Shown: positions 9,709 through 24,400 of the stretch, piece after piece
Layout: every line of letters starts with the position of its first letter
How positions within the stretch are numbered: the first letter of the stretch is position 1
Assembly (NCBI GenBank): GCA_932294295.1
Contig: OW028580.1
Location: 9,329,374 to 9,393,373, forward strand
Origin: Alitta virens
Lineage: Eukaryota > Annelida > Polychaeta > Phyllodocida > Nereididae
DNA: 64,000 nt
Direction of reading: 5' to 3'
Made by a program: the position numbers and the translations under genes
The notes under the pieces: generated by a model
Told to the model about the DNA's origin: nothing
Databases searched by the model: none
What the model saw: the letters and a program-made list of their open reading frames with translations, nothing else

Positions 9709-12700
9709 CTGAAATGAAAATAATTCAGTTTTAATGACTATGACTAAGTTGAAAATATTTCTGTCTTGCTTTTCCACCGCATATATTCATTTCATAAAAT
9801 CAATCACAAAGAAACTAGAGCACATAGAAATGTGCAAATGGCGCCCAGTATGTGTGTGAGGAAACACTAGCAAAATGTAGTAGATGTCAGTATTGAGTAC
9901 TATGGAGAAGAAACAGATGTGGAAAAAAGCACATTATATATACATGTATGGAACGTCCAACTATTAACTGTACTTCCAAAACGATTGTCAATGGCCGCAG
10001 ATAAATATTTGTGCCTATTTATGAGTGTCGACGAATTCACTTTCTCGAGCCGAATTCACTATTTTTTCCGGCGCCGAATTTGCATTGCGCCAAATTAACC
10101 AGTCACCCCATTTGACAGCTGACCTTATCAAGGCGAACGTTCGCTAACCACGAGGATGACAGGTGAATTCAGCGCAAGTCAAATTCACCGCGCCAAATTC
10201 ACCTATTTCGACCTGTCAAAAATAGTATATTTGGCGCAGTGAATTTGGCGCGATTATAATTAAGTGAATTATGAAGTAGGCAGGAGCTGCACGTGTGTTC
10301 TATTTCGTCTATTCATTCCTACTAGGCATTGATACTAGGCAGTAACTTGATATGATCGAGTGTTCTGTGCTGGTTTTTCTTCAAAACAAACCCCAACCTT
10401 AGCTGTGTATGCTGAGACAGGCAGGTTTCCTCTTATGGTTAGACAGAAGATAAATATGATAAAGTACTGGGGAAGATTAATGTCACTGCCATCCTATGAC
10501 ATCCTAAATAAATGCCTCAAAATTCAAGAATCTCTCTACATTAAGGGTCAGACCAACTGGTACAATAAAACAATACACATCATTAATGAATGTAATATAA
10601 ATAGTTGGGAAACAAAGGAGCCAGGGACTCTGGTCTCTGAAATCAAACTTAAACTGTATGAAAGTGAACAATCAAGGATCCTTAGGGAGATTAATGACTC
10701 TGAGAAGCACCCAAAACTAAGAACATACAAATTATTTAAAACTACGTATTGCTTTGAACCTTATCTAAATCTCAACCTCCCCAAGAAAACCTATAATAAC
10801 ATAGAAAGATTTAGACTTAGCTCACATAACCTCAAAATTGAAACCGGAAGACATGAGACCCCTAAAATACCATTAGAAGAAAGAAAATGTAATAAATGTG
10901 ATAGTAATGAAGTAGAAGATGAATTACATAGTCTCTTAATTTGTAACAATTATGCAGAACCCAGAAATCAATTAATCCTAAAAGCAAATAAACTGATTCC
11001 AAATTTCCATAACTTAGATAAAATACATCAATTTAAAGCACTAATGTCAAATAAAGAACCTGAAATGATATATGCTCTTGGTAATTTCCTAAATAAAGTA
11101 ATGTAGACTTTAATTACAACTGGGCTCCTCCGATATGACACTCCCTGACATGACTGTCAACACAAATTAGAAGAGCCAAATGTCAGGGTCAGCGCAATGT
11201 TGCCTGGTACTTTTTTATTTTTATACATGTGAACATTCTTATCTTTTTGTGTTAATTTGAATCTTATTGTGGTATTATGATCAGTATTTGTGTATATTTT
11301 TGTAAAATTTTAATCTAATATTGATATTATAATCAGTATTTGTGATTTGATCTGTGATTTTATTTGCTATCTTTTATGTACTTATATATATATATATATT
11401 ATTTCGCCTTAATACTGAATGTTTAAGAGCAGGACTCTGTCCAGAAAACATCAAATTGTGGCAACTGGGACCTTAAATGTTAAGCTGTATATTATGTATA
11501 AAATAATGAGAACTTGTACATCAGATTTTTGTAGATGTAGTTTTAGATAGACGTAGTGAGTAGATATGTGACATATGTATCTTTTCTGATATGAAAAAGT
11601 GTCAATAAAAGCTATATATATATATATTATTCATAATTAATAAGTGCTAGTTTATTTGCTGTCGTCAATTACACGTCTATGCCATACATACCATTTTTAA
11701 TCTACTTGCATAATCTTGCCCAAGTGCAATCAAGTTGGACTTCCAAGACATTCAATGACAATCAATAAAGCTCTGTGATGAAAGAGATTACACACATATT
11801 GTAACACTGAGAATTGCCTGGAATCAACCACGACTACCGGAGCACATAACTTCGTGAAAAGTTGATCAAATTTCACAAAGTATACATTAAATAAAAGCCA
11901 GAACGTCATAGAATACCTTTCTGAACAAAAACGGTAACCACTTACTCTCGAAACTGCAAAATTCGCTGTTTTTTAGCCGTACCATTTGACAGCTGACCAT
12001 TAAACTAGAATGCACATGGGATATGCAGAGCTCTGCCCATTGCAGCAGGGAGAGTGTTAGTCGTAGTGGGGGCGAAATTGCTGAACATAATAGGTAGGCT
12101 AATATGTAGCTGTCAATGCCAGGAGTGAGCGAAGCCTTCAACCTGTAGGCCTACCTGCCCATTTTGTCAAATAAAATTAGTCTTGAGGTGGTAAAGAAGA
12201 AAGTCTTAAAAGAACAGGGACTCATTTAAGTTGTTATGATTTCTGAACTATACACTGACTGCCCTATAACGCTAGTACACATCGTACTGACCATGTAGAT
12301 TTTTGAATTTTCAAAATTTGACAATAAATAATGATTTTAGAGGCAAAATAAGTGAAGAGCTGCTCAGGAATTGTAATGCGTACCTTCAGTCGCCAGGGGC
12401 GCTGCGATCGCTTACACTTGCCCCCTGGTGTGAAAAAATGTTATCGTCAAACAGTGGCATGACTAGCGCGAACGTCATCGATTCAAGGTTATTCGTCAAA
12501 TATTCTGGGCGCCCCGTTAACATAGACACCCGTTCTATGTACCGTTAGAATTTTTACAGTCAGAAAAACAAGTTTTCTCCATGTTTGAAGCTGGGTGTGT
12601 ATTCGTTAAGAAATTATGGACATCACAACTGTTGAACCGACGACGTTGTTTTGACGTGATGACGTAGTCTCGTTCTGGACCATTGGTCAAAAAGCGATAT

Positions 12701-14840
12701 TAAGTTGATCTTCCATAGGATTACATGTATTTTAGAAATTTTGAGACACTTCCGGTTCAGCATGATCACTGTGCAGCCTCATTTTGAAACCTCTCTCTAC
12801 AGGAAGTGAGCTTCGCTCACGGCCTACGGCCGTGATGAGCTTCGCTCATATAACAGCTGTAAACAATAGATGACAGTGACTTATCTGGAGAGGCAGAGGC
12901 CGTGAAATGCTCAAAAACGGCAACTTGTGGCAAAACAGCAACCTTGCTGACTGTGGGCTTGCCCCGCTGCGAGGATTCCCTTAATGACGTCATACGGACG
13001 TCTCGTGCGATGGCGAGACTAGGCAGGAATTAAAGGAGCCACGGCGTTGCTAAGAATGCCTGTGTGTAGGACACTATTATCAGGCTGTAAAAGAAGATGT
13101 ACCTACAAAATACGGGATGTAGCGAAAGACAGAATAAGGAAAGAGGCCCCCCGTTGGTTTTTCACAATTGAACCAAAGGTAAGACACTGCAAGAATTCCC
13201 CGCCAGGGGCCTCTCGCCCAAACATGCACGAAGCTGTACAACGCACTTCGGTCATTTACGTCGGAGTTCGCAATCTTGTGACTGGAAACAGCCGAAAGGA
13301 GCAGCGTAGTCAACAAACAACAATTTAAAGAAATGTATGGAACATATACAACATAACATGAGTGCAAAACACTCCAAAGACAGTTCACTAAAGATGGACA
13401 ACGTGGCAAGGCGCTATGACATGTAGAAGTATGCTGTATACACGCTTGAACGTACACCCGCACGGCAAATGGCAAACCGGAAGCATTACGCGTAAACGCC
13501 TCCCCAATACAAATGAAAGTATTGGCGCTGCGCGCCAATAATTAGGCTTAGCCTAATTATTTAACTTATATTTATGCAGTTTACCACTAAACCTAGTTCA
13601 CACGAAAATGGAATTTAAGTATGTCTAAAACTTTCTGATTTATTTACCTTGACTTTTCTTCTTGAGGCACGATAATCCGGTGGTTCTTTTTTCAAAGCAA
13701 CCAGAGTGTTATTGTTCCCAATCTCCATGGAAACGATGGAGAAGGGACGACTTGCCATCCTCTCCATTTCAAAAATGATGCGCTGCAATAATAGATGAGA
13801 AAAATTGAGCAATAATTCAAATAAGTGCAAAAATTCATTAGAATCTAGGTCAATAAAGCAGTATTCCGAAACCAGAATACTGAAGAATGTAAACATTACA
13901 GTATGACTCATATGGAATTGTCCATGTTTCGCCGACATTTGGGGAGACACGGGATGTCACGGATTGTAGCGGGGCATTGCGCTTACCCCCCATGGCATGG
14001 CTAATTGCTTTGCGGGGCCTCTCTCGGACTTTTGCCGACCTGTGGGGAGTGTAGGGGCTTTACCCCGCTATTTCTTTTATCCCTTTTAACCCCATCAAAT
14101 CCTTGGTCCCTTTAAGAGCAGGTGTTACATATCATGGGGGTATATAGATATCAGCGTTTAATTGCGCAGAGGGGGTTGAAACTGATACCCTGAAACCCTT
14201 GTGTAGTAAGATATAGGACACATGTTCTACCAGTCTTGAGTGACAACAATAATTTTTCTCCTTCATTTGAAGAAAGTTACTCTATTTTCATTGGATAGCT
14301 CTCTCCTTCTAGATTAAGACCATGCAAATTTCATTGCAATGTGATCAGTTGATCCTGAGATATCTATTATCAATAAATTTATTTACATTTAACCACATCT
14401 ATACCAGTACCAGTTCATTATATCTTAGATAAACCACAGTTTAATCAAGATTATATGAAGTGATAAATGTGTCATTATAATTTAGAAATAAATATTTTAA
14501 ACTACAGATGTATCATGCTATGTTTGTGGCGTTGAATAAAGTTATGTTGTGGTTAACAATCACAATATAAATCTCCCCAATAAAACCACTATCAAGACCG
14601 ACGTGTCACAATAGCTCACAATTGTATTACGCAAGTCCACTGTTCCATCAAGACTACTGAACAGATAAATACATTGAAACGACTAATGAGATCCCCTCAC
14701 AATTAAGACCTCACAATTTCGGACCTGTCTGCATTCTGTTTTTTTATGAAGGCTACTTTGACTATTGCTAGATAGATAGATAGATAGATGGATAGATAGA
14801 TGGATAGATGGATAGATAGATAGATAGATAGGTAGTTAAG

Positions 14841-14884
<44 letters not shown>

Positions 14885-14900
14885 GAGATGGATGGATAGG

Positions 14901-14932
<32 letters not shown>

Positions 14933-15369
14933 GAGATAGAGAGATAGATAGAGAGATAGATGGATAGGTAGAGAGATAGAGAGATAGATAGTTATTTAGG
15001 TAGATAAATAGCTAGCTAGATAGATAGGTAGGTAGATAGATAGTTTGCAACATTATATACAAATATATATTAGTCTTACTGGAAATGATGGTGTCCTAAA
15101 TCATTTTTGGCTAAGCTGAAATTATTTTTAAAGGTTATTATTTATATTAAATTCAACTATATTTACCATATATTGTCACAGAGCCTTGACAAATGGTTGC
15201 TATGGCAACGGCAAAGACAGAGATAAACAGGAGCCCAGGGACAGGAGCACTGACCTACATATAGATATGTAGGTCAGTGGACAGAACTGACTGACTGACT
15301 AATTTTGTGACTGAGCAACCAATGATAGGAGACATGAGTTTGTAGCAATTGACACCTGTTCAATCAATT

Positions 15370-15405
<36 letters not shown>

Positions 15406-18400
15406 CCCAACTTTTAGGCATGAGACAAACTATTTTTGAACAAGCAGCCAACTTGCTGTGACCTATGACACATATTATTTCAGACAAAAAAAAAGTTTTT
15501 CTGACTCTCCACTTACTTGGGTTTCTTCATTTGAGATTCAGTGACACAATATGATTACTATATTCCCCATGGCATCCATCTAATGGTAAATCCATGAGTA
15601 CTTGTTATGTTTACAAGGAATTATGAGGTCAGTCCTGGCCAAACAACTGCTGAGTGCAAAATGACCCAGAAAGTTTGTCCTAATCAGGTCACCCCTTCTG
15701 TAACACCCACTCCCCATCACTGATACAGGGTGACTGGCAGTCTGTCAGTAATACCAGGGTAATACCTTAGTCAGTCAGTCATAATAATCTGTGCTGGCAT
15801 TATAAATACAGCAGTCAGTCAGTCAGTCAGTCAGTCATAATATTGGCTGCACCAAGCCCTTATTCAATAATCTGTGCTAGTATTATTAAGCCAGCAGTCA
15901 GTCAAATCAGTCAGTCAGTCAGTGTTATATTAAACAATATTTCAGGAATGTGAAACTTATTTTTGAGAATTATTTCGGATCTATGAAATGTGAAATTTAT
16001 GGAGAAACATTAAAAATTATGGCCTACTGTGAAATGAAAATACAGCAACATTAACATACAGCAAGTGATACAGATGGACATAATGTGTTTGCATGGTATG
16101 ATTGAGCACTGTTTATATTCAATATGTTTTTAGTTACATTGTCATTTTTCATATCACTGGATCTACCTAACATAATGCAATAAGATTTATATGCTCTTGA
16201 TCTAGAAAATTAAAGCAACCCAACAAAAAGTAAGTCATTGGTGTATAATAAGAAAATTAGAAAATAACTATTTTGACTCAAGAGTAAGTAACTAAGCATG
16301 TTCTTTGATCTGGCCTGGAGCAATCACTTAAATGAGGGCAACCCATGCAGGGCCATGGGGGGTGGACGGGAGGAGGGGGTTATTTGCTCGACCGGTCATT
16401 CCTCAGCGCACAGCTTAACAAATTGATAACATAAAATTTAAATAACCAAAAATACAACTCAATATAATTAATTTTAAGAACTGAATATTCCGAACTCACA
16501 GTTTTTCAAAGCAAATAGAGTCCTTTAGAGACACAGAGACCGCATAAGAAAACAATCACATTTTTGTCCAAGTTAGATCTTGGATCCAAAGGATAAAAAT
16601 ATTTTATTTGCATGCTCAGGCAATATACATTGTTTATACCTTTAATTTTGCATTGTTGCTATGACAGGTCTCAATAAATAAAAAAATAATAAGATTAAAA
16701 ATAATATAAAAACAGCTTCCACTGCTTGAGACATCCTCTAGAAATATGTTCACTCAACATAATGCCCAGTGTGCTTTGACCACAGTTAATAACCCAATTT
16801 CTTTCTTGTGACTACTCAATGTGGTATTCAGCAGACATTAGATAATCTATTTTAATGTAACTTACACAACAACATTTGAAGGACAGGTTAGAGAAATAAG
16901 TTTCACATTTGGTTGACTTATGACTTCATGTCTTTTTATCTTGAATGTATAGTTCAGTGACATTTTTGTGCTTTATAGAACTCCAATAATATTATAATGT
17001 AAAATAAGCCCTTGAGATATGTGAATTCATGCATTTTACCCCTGCCTTCCAAGTTATCTGAATGTGATAAAATGGAAATCTGACACAGATAAGAACACAT
17101 GTGGCTGATGAGGGCAAAGGACCTCTGACCACCACACACATCAGCCCACGAAGCTCATATCCGTAACAAGGGGCAAGGAGGCGCGACTAGCCGCTGCAAG
17201 CCAACACCAGCCGCAAATTAATTATAACCAATTAGTCAGGAATGTCTTTCAGCATCACGCCGACTTACGCCGCGTTTCGGGGTGTTTTGCCGTGATGTCG
17301 GCAAAACATGGACAATTCCATATGAGTCATACTGTAAGTGTTACATCAACAGAATTTTTAAACAAAAAGAGAGAAAAAAAGAAAGAAAATGTTTTCATGA
17401 CCCCATAACCTAAAAGCAGAATAAAATTACGCATTTTTATCATATTTGAGTGGTTCTGACAGCGTTTTTTGTTTTTGTTTTGTTTGAATTGATGGTAGCC
17501 TGCTGCTTAATTAGCCAGGACAACCAGCTGTTATAGGAAAATAAGATGGAGTCTCAGATTCACACCAAATGTGGAACCTTAATTCAACCCAGGACAGACA
17601 CGAAGTGCAATGCATTTCTGATAAATAGTCTCAAGGTTACATCCTTTTGAGTTTCAGGCCAAGAATTGAACACAGGGCCCCATGAAGAGCAGGGCTTGTA
17701 ACTGCACTACAAGGCCACCTCATACGTCAATGACATATTATTGTGCCAATAAGTTTGCAGATCATTTATTGGAAACAGGAAAATAGATATACATATACAT
17801 AAAAGTAAGCCATGCAGCATGCACCATGTTTACAACATGTTATTAATGTAAATGTGTGTGGGTTTTCTGTCTGCCATCTCGATTTACATGAGCTCTGCTG
17901 ACATCACAATTTACAACCTTGGCAGGCCTGTTCAAGCATGAATCTTTCTCAACTCCCCGGAGAGTATACCCTCAATCTGCAGCCGTTAAGGTGCACTTAG
18001 ATCAATGCACTCTACAATTGCTCATCACTTCCTATAGTCAAGTACCCATATACACAAGGGTGGAGTGAACCAGTGGTTCAGGGAGGATCTGATCAGTTCC
18101 TCCATGCCGTGGCTGGAATTGAACCCACGACCTTGCGCGTATGAGTCCAATGCCTTAACCACTAGGCCACGGCATCCATTTTAGCATAAGAGCTATAACC
18201 ACCTCCATGATAAGACATGGAACTGACAAAAATAAGTGTATTGGCAACACAATTATGATGTCCAAAAATAACATGCAATATATATCATTAGGAATTATTA
18301 CCAAACCATTGTAAAAGAAAATGTTGAATACTTAAAAATATCACTGGGTCATAGCCTGACATGGCTGTTACCAAACTCCTTTCTCCTCAAAAAAAAAAAA

Positions 18401-21400
18401 AAAAACTAAATTCAGCAAAATATGGTATATGATTTAGTTTTCATAGAGCATCCAAATTATCTGGGAATGATTGTTTTGGTCAGGCTGTGACCCAGATGCA
18501 TGAATTTCTGATTATGAGTGAACAAATATAAAATTCACAAAATTCTTGGGTTTAGTGCAGTATAGCGTAGACTAGGTTTTTAATGTTAACTTGTCATCCA
18601 CAGTTGTGTCATCCAAAGTTACATAGGACCCAGAGTGCCTGTTCCACTGAGCTACGTTACACACCTGACCACGACGGAATATATCATATCGCTGCTTGAC
18701 CTTCCAGAAAACGGCAGCGATTATTAGAAGCGACAGGAAACAACTGAAGAATGTCACGAAGAAATGAACAAGATCTATTTGGGGGAATTGCGAGAAAGAT
18801 ATCTGAAATTAATAAACCAGAAACACCATTGTTAATGGCAGCATACATCATTCTGACATAATATTATGATGAAAACAATATGTAAACAATACTAAATCTA
18901 CTTGTTTGATGACTCTAGCATTTACACACAACAGATTGGCCCCATTTCTAGTTCTACTTTCTTGCCCTTATCAGTTACTGTGCAAACAACAATTGTGTTC
19001 TTACAAGATGTAATGGATCTGAATTATCTATCATTTCTTTGGCTACCATGTACTACTGGTTGTCTTTTAAGTTGCACATATAGATTCATAAGGTTATAAA
19101 ATTAAGCTGCTCATTACAATCAACTTCTTCCTTTCTTAAGTAATATTTTTGTGGGGACAATTTGAGATTCTACAAAACAGACCTCCCTCACCTGTAGTAA
19201 GAATGGTGTGTGGAAATCATAGACATAAACGAGAAATGTTGTGTTGTCATCTTTCCCAAAATGGTAGTCTTTGTAAGAGAACTTCTCCTAAAATAAGGGA
19301 AAAAGCGATATTCAACCATGAATGCTACACATTTATAGACACAAATTCAATAAAAGACTGTAATACGATTTTTCTAAATTATGTTATGATCATAACACTC
19401 CTACCTTGAAGAGGTTGCACTCCCTCCCTTCTAACAGAGAACGCTCAGTGGGTGCAGACGTACTCTTGACCGTGATGTTGAGGTATGCTTTTGCCGAGCA
19501 GTTAATGCTGAAGTCCACATCTCTGTCAGGCTGTCAATATGAAAAAGATTTAAGTACAAGATTTAAAATTAATTCTTACTCTTTTACTGGACAATGTGGA
19601 CATGAATATCAAAATATCTTGCTTTTTACATCAAAACCATCTGAATTGGAAATGGCCACTGGATGAAAAGTAAATTTGGATACTGTAAGTGGCAGCTGAG
19701 AAAAATGAGCTAACGATTGTCTGCATGGCACCCATTTTGCGCTGATTTTATATTGCCATAATACCCATCAATCACAGGGAGTCACCGGTGTTTCTATGAT
19801 AGGCCATAACCTAAAAGTTAAGTAGCTTAAGAAAATATTCTTCCCTTTTTTAATTGCCCAATTATGTTACCTGCAGCAAAATATCAAAGAAAACATTCAA
19901 ATTGTTTAATACCGTAGGTGGCGTGTTCATGAACTTGATTTCGGTGTAATACTTGTCATCCTCCTTGGATAAGTTGAATGTGAATTGAAAGTCAATCTGC
20001 AGGGAATCTGAAGGATAAGAAGTTCAGTCATTAATTGGAGGAGTTTGATCACAAATTAATCTAATCTGTGATAATTTGATACAGAACATTGCACATCATC
20101 TATACTGGCCCCTGATGTTGCATTACATTATCAATACAGATTATAAACATCAATTGAAAATTCAGGTGCTTGATGGACACACAAAGAGGGCGTCAAATAG
20201 CCAAAAAGAGAAATTACATTGTTAGAAATTGTTTTTCCCCCAACGATATCAGTAGAAATAATTGTCAAATCCATTTGTAATTACACTCACAATAACACGT
20301 TCCACCATTCTTAGGATTGCCGACATAATGGTGCGGCTCATCACAAACATCGCATCTGTCTCCGGTGGTCCCTCGGGTTCGGCAGTAACATTTGCCGGTC
20401 ATGGGGTTGCACATGTCAGCCTGACCGTTGCACTGACAGGCTGTGCAATTCCCACCGTTAGTTGCTTGACCGTAGAAACCATCCTGACAGCTCTCGCACT
20501 GTGGCCCAGTGGTCAAGTCCTCACAGCTGACGCAAGATGAAGTGTTTTCGTAGCAAGTGCTGTGTCCATTGCACTGGCATACTATGAAGAAAAATCAGTT
20601 TTATTTAATCCTTTCTTCAAGCGTCTTGTCATCGAGTCAGCAAGTAAATTGTTCCCCTTTGTTACAAGAGATGTCATGTCTCGCTAAACAGTAAACATCG
20701 TCAATATAAAAGGAACCCAAATCTGAACCTGATTATTCATAATGCAGCAGAACACTAGTACAGATATGTTTGTCATCCAAAGCCAAAGGACAACTGAGCC
20801 AGTTCCTTGGAAAATGGCAATTTCTAAACTTCAATCAATGTGGTAAAACACAATATCCTTACAATCGATTGAGAAAACGTAAAAAATAAATTAATAAGAC
20901 ACACTGCACAGCTGTCACACAGCTAAGATATACTTACATGGGCATTCTGTGAAGTACCACTGGTTTGCGGCACATGACCCTAGGCTTGCAGTGGCACCCT
21001 TCTCATTGACTATGTATGGCCCAATTGCACCTCCTTCCATGCATTGCCCAAGACCTGTGTTGGTTCCATCATCACACCACCCACAGGCCGGATTCCTCTG
21101 GCATTGGTCGCACGTCTGGAGATCTTTGCATCTCGTTCCTATGGACAGTGCATCAAATATCAATAAAAAATATGGTTGTGTGGCATTGGTCAGTAGAGTG
21201 GGCTTTCTATAATCAAGTATCTGTATGTGCATGGAGTTGTACCTGAGACAAATTTCATGTTTCTTTTATGACAATAAATGATTTTCATATTTTATACAAG
21301 TAAAGAGAATGTGGCAATTACATACATACATTACTTTAAGTGCAAAAGGTCATCATAAGTGCTAAGGTCCATGAAGTATAAGCATATTGCCATATTGGTA

Positions 21401-24400
21401 CACTGCCCTTTAGCATATTGAGGTACAATGTCCTACGTGTATTGCAAGAGCTTTCTTAGTGGAAATTACATTTACATAAGATTTCATATTTTTTGCTGTG
21501 CTAAGCCAAAAATAAATGTCAACAGAGTAACAAATACTGTTCCATCTCTCACAAATTCCAACTGTTAAATCAAAATCCTTACTTTAATTTTATCAAAAAT
21601 AATTGCAGTTCCTAAGCCATGGTCATCCAATCAGTCTGATTGATTAATGTCTACACTTTATTATAGCTGAGGTCAAATTTAACCTAAATACATCACCATA
21701 CTTTACCTGGACATTTCTGTTTCTGAGTGGTCCACTCCATGCACTGTCCATAAGGAAATGATGCCACATAAGAGTTGGAGTCCACACACCTCTGTTGGTT
21801 GGGGCACCACATACAGGACTCTTGCGTGCAGTTCTCACAACTTGTGTGGATGTAGCAAGGAAGTTTGCATTTGCTGTGGTAATCTTGGGCAGCGAATGCA
21901 TCTGAAATCATCATCAAAATATTGATTATCAAAATAACAGGGATGCCAATGATTAGTCATATAAACTCTAAAATCTGTTAAAAGCTCTAAAACTGTTTAC
22001 AACAACATTTGATATGTTCACTGAAAGGTTAACATGTTTAAGTAAATATGTGAACATTAAATCTATGATAACCAATGAAGTGAACAATCTATGCCCTTAA
22101 ACGTATTTCACTTGTGACCCTTCATTTAAAGTTTTCATTACCCAAAGCACTTACCGCACTTGGCATTTTCAATGAAGTGGCATTCTGGAGTTGCTCGACA
22201 TGCTCGACAATTGTGGATGATGGGACATTCTAGCGACTCTTTCTTAAATTTGATGTAGCACTGATCATACGAATGGGCCTTCTGAAAGAAAGATACAATA
22301 TAAACAGATTAAATACCATGAAGTAAATGTAGCTATGAAAATGTACTGATGGCATCAAACATTTTCTAAAATATAGAGGTAAAATTCAAACACACCACAG
22401 AATTTTCAGTACAAGACTTGGCCAGCATGCATTTATTTTGGCACCAAACACAAGTGTAATTGTTTCCGACACAACTGGGACACGTCAAGAAGTCTTGGCA
22501 GACTGCGGCACTTTCTGTAAAAAAATGTAACCTTGTGACTAATGTGCAATATTTAAAAAAATCAAGAAAGTATGTATACAATGAGAAAATTGTTGTAATT
22601 GAATATTCAATTACCAGGAGGGCTATTGGGACAAGTTGGATCCTCAAACTCTGTCATTGTCTTCAAGCTGATCTTATGTCTTGCTTGGTCAGGCAATAAA
22701 CACTGCTGGCCTTCTTTTGTCCAAACGCATCGTACCCCAGGATGGGCATTGCGACATTTTTCTTCTGTGTTATAACTCTCACACTGACCTGAAATGTAAC
22801 ACATTTTTTGTCCTGAGATGACTGCTAATATTACATGTGACAGCACCTTGAATTACAGGAGAATCCCAGATTCAGAATACTCATTTAGCTGCACTGCTGA
22901 TTCAAAAAATGTTCCATAATAATGCTGCAGCATTTCTTAGCTCGACTAGAGAACTAGAATTTTTTTGTTTTGGAAAGGTATTTTCAATTTAGCAGTAAAA
23001 CGATGCATTCTGAGTCTTACACACAAACCATTGAAAGATGAATGAAATATTCCGCATTCCGAATCATAATATCACCTTTCATATTTGCTAATTATCATAC
23101 ATTTGCATCAAGAAAGGAAATTGATAGCTTCTGTCATTTCTTACCAGGTGTGTACTTGTACATGTCATTAAGCATCAGGCCGTTAAAACCACCAAAAACA
23201 TACATGAACCTGCAAGTATAGAACAATTATATTGACAAGCAACCCAATAATTCATTGTTACACATGGGGGGGGGGGGGGGGGGGATTGGGTACACAGATA
23301 TCTTATTTGGCATTTTATCTAAAATTCTACATCACTGCTACAGGAAAAAGATATGTTACCCTTCTTGAACTTCAGCGATGTGGCCAAACCGAGCAATGTC
23401 CTTCTGCAAGTGCGGAGAATCCAGTGTGTACCAAACACCACAATCTGAAATCACAGCGAAGCAGAACATGCAGACATTAACAGATTAACCAATCAATAGT
23501 ATTTCAAATATAATCAACATATTCCATCGAGGGAAAATCAAAGAGGACTGACAAACTTACCAATATCATAAGCAAGGAAATTAGAGGAGAAACATTTGGC
23601 CCCACGGCTGTGGGAAGTGTCATTGTGGGTGTTCCCACCAAACACAAGAACCAATCCCGAAATAATGACCATTGAGTGGAGGTACTTGGGTTGGCCGCTA
23701 CTTCGCAAAATTAGCCTGAAATGTCAAAAGTTATGATAATTGAACTACGAAATATATTCCTCCCTTGAACTATTCTCTGAGCTTTTTCCCATGCCTTCCG
23801 CATTAAACAAGTTGAGCAAATTTGTGAAGTGGAGGTCTCTACTAAAACAGCCTCACAACCACAGATAATACACATGATAATAGTGCAATTAAAGCATAAA
23901 TGATAATTGCATTTGATAGGAGTGTCAAAAAAAATTCCCGTTTACAAAAACAAGCACGAGTTTATCTCAGACTGTGTAGTACGGACCATTCCTTAGTGCG
24001 AGGATTGTAAGAATACAGATGATCAGTCAGATGGTAGGTTGCTGTGGGCCGAGAATGGTACCCAGCGTGTACATAGATGAGATCAGTCCTGGTGTCCATG
24101 ACACTAGCATGGCCGTAGCCACCTTGCACAATTGCTCCTTTCGTTGTGGGGATAGTCCAGGTGAAATTTGCTGAAAGGATCATACGGAACACTATCAATG
24201 TCAAGATACTCATAAATATAAAACAATTGTTTCCCTATAATGATCACGTCATGTTTGTGCACAATGATTGAAAAACAGTTTCAGTACGAAGCCATGGGTA
24301 GTGAATTGTAAATTAAGCTAAACCTTGTTAACTTATAATAACGAATTGCACACAGGCAGAGATTTTACAGATGTATACTCAACAGTCATCATTTGGACAT

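Larger units (their letters stand above)
11825..13561 (-). mobile_element. Helitron-like/INE element, copy A
   Basis: On the minus strand the element begins with the palindrome ATTGGCGC-GCA-GCGCCAAT (13521-13539). From there to about 13130 it matches 54191 and 58562 onward. Its far end (11825-12000) matches the 180-bp internal tandem unit (TTTGACAGCTGAC, TCGAAACTGCAAAATTCGC, GAACGTCATAGAATACC). About 12000-13120 is not shared with the other two copies. The 3' hairpin is missing. It inserted in attractin intron 22, ending 87 bp from exon 22. Confidence 0.6.
13896..17337. mobile_element. 3.4 kb TIR element in attractin intron 21
   Basis: The left end (13896-13938) reads TTACAGTATGACTCATATGG and continues AATTGTCCATGTTTCGCCGACAT. 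The right end (17295-17337) is its reverse complement with one visible mismatch. The ends are G+C rich; the interior is AT-rich, full of microsatellites and without a transposase frame, so it is non-autonomous. No certain target duplication was seen. It fills most of the intron between the transmembrane and juxtamembrane exons. Confidence 0.75.
18508..22978 (-). repeat. Parental segment of the inverted duplication
   Basis: This stretch of the attractin-like gene is the source or partner of the copy at 1-1532. The copy lacks about 19154-22048 and the 41 bases 18718-18758. The retained edge at the deletion shares TGTG (19150-19153 and 22049-22052). Confidence 0.9.

Noticed and set aside
10360..11106. 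Host gene nested in attractin intron 22
   Set aside because: The C-terminal cysteine knuckle and a second degenerate copy with reverse transcriptase show that it is a LINE fragment.
18102..18177. tRNA gene
   Set aside because: A and B boxes are present, but it is followed by a SINE body and the acceptor end is imperfect. Called a SINE head.
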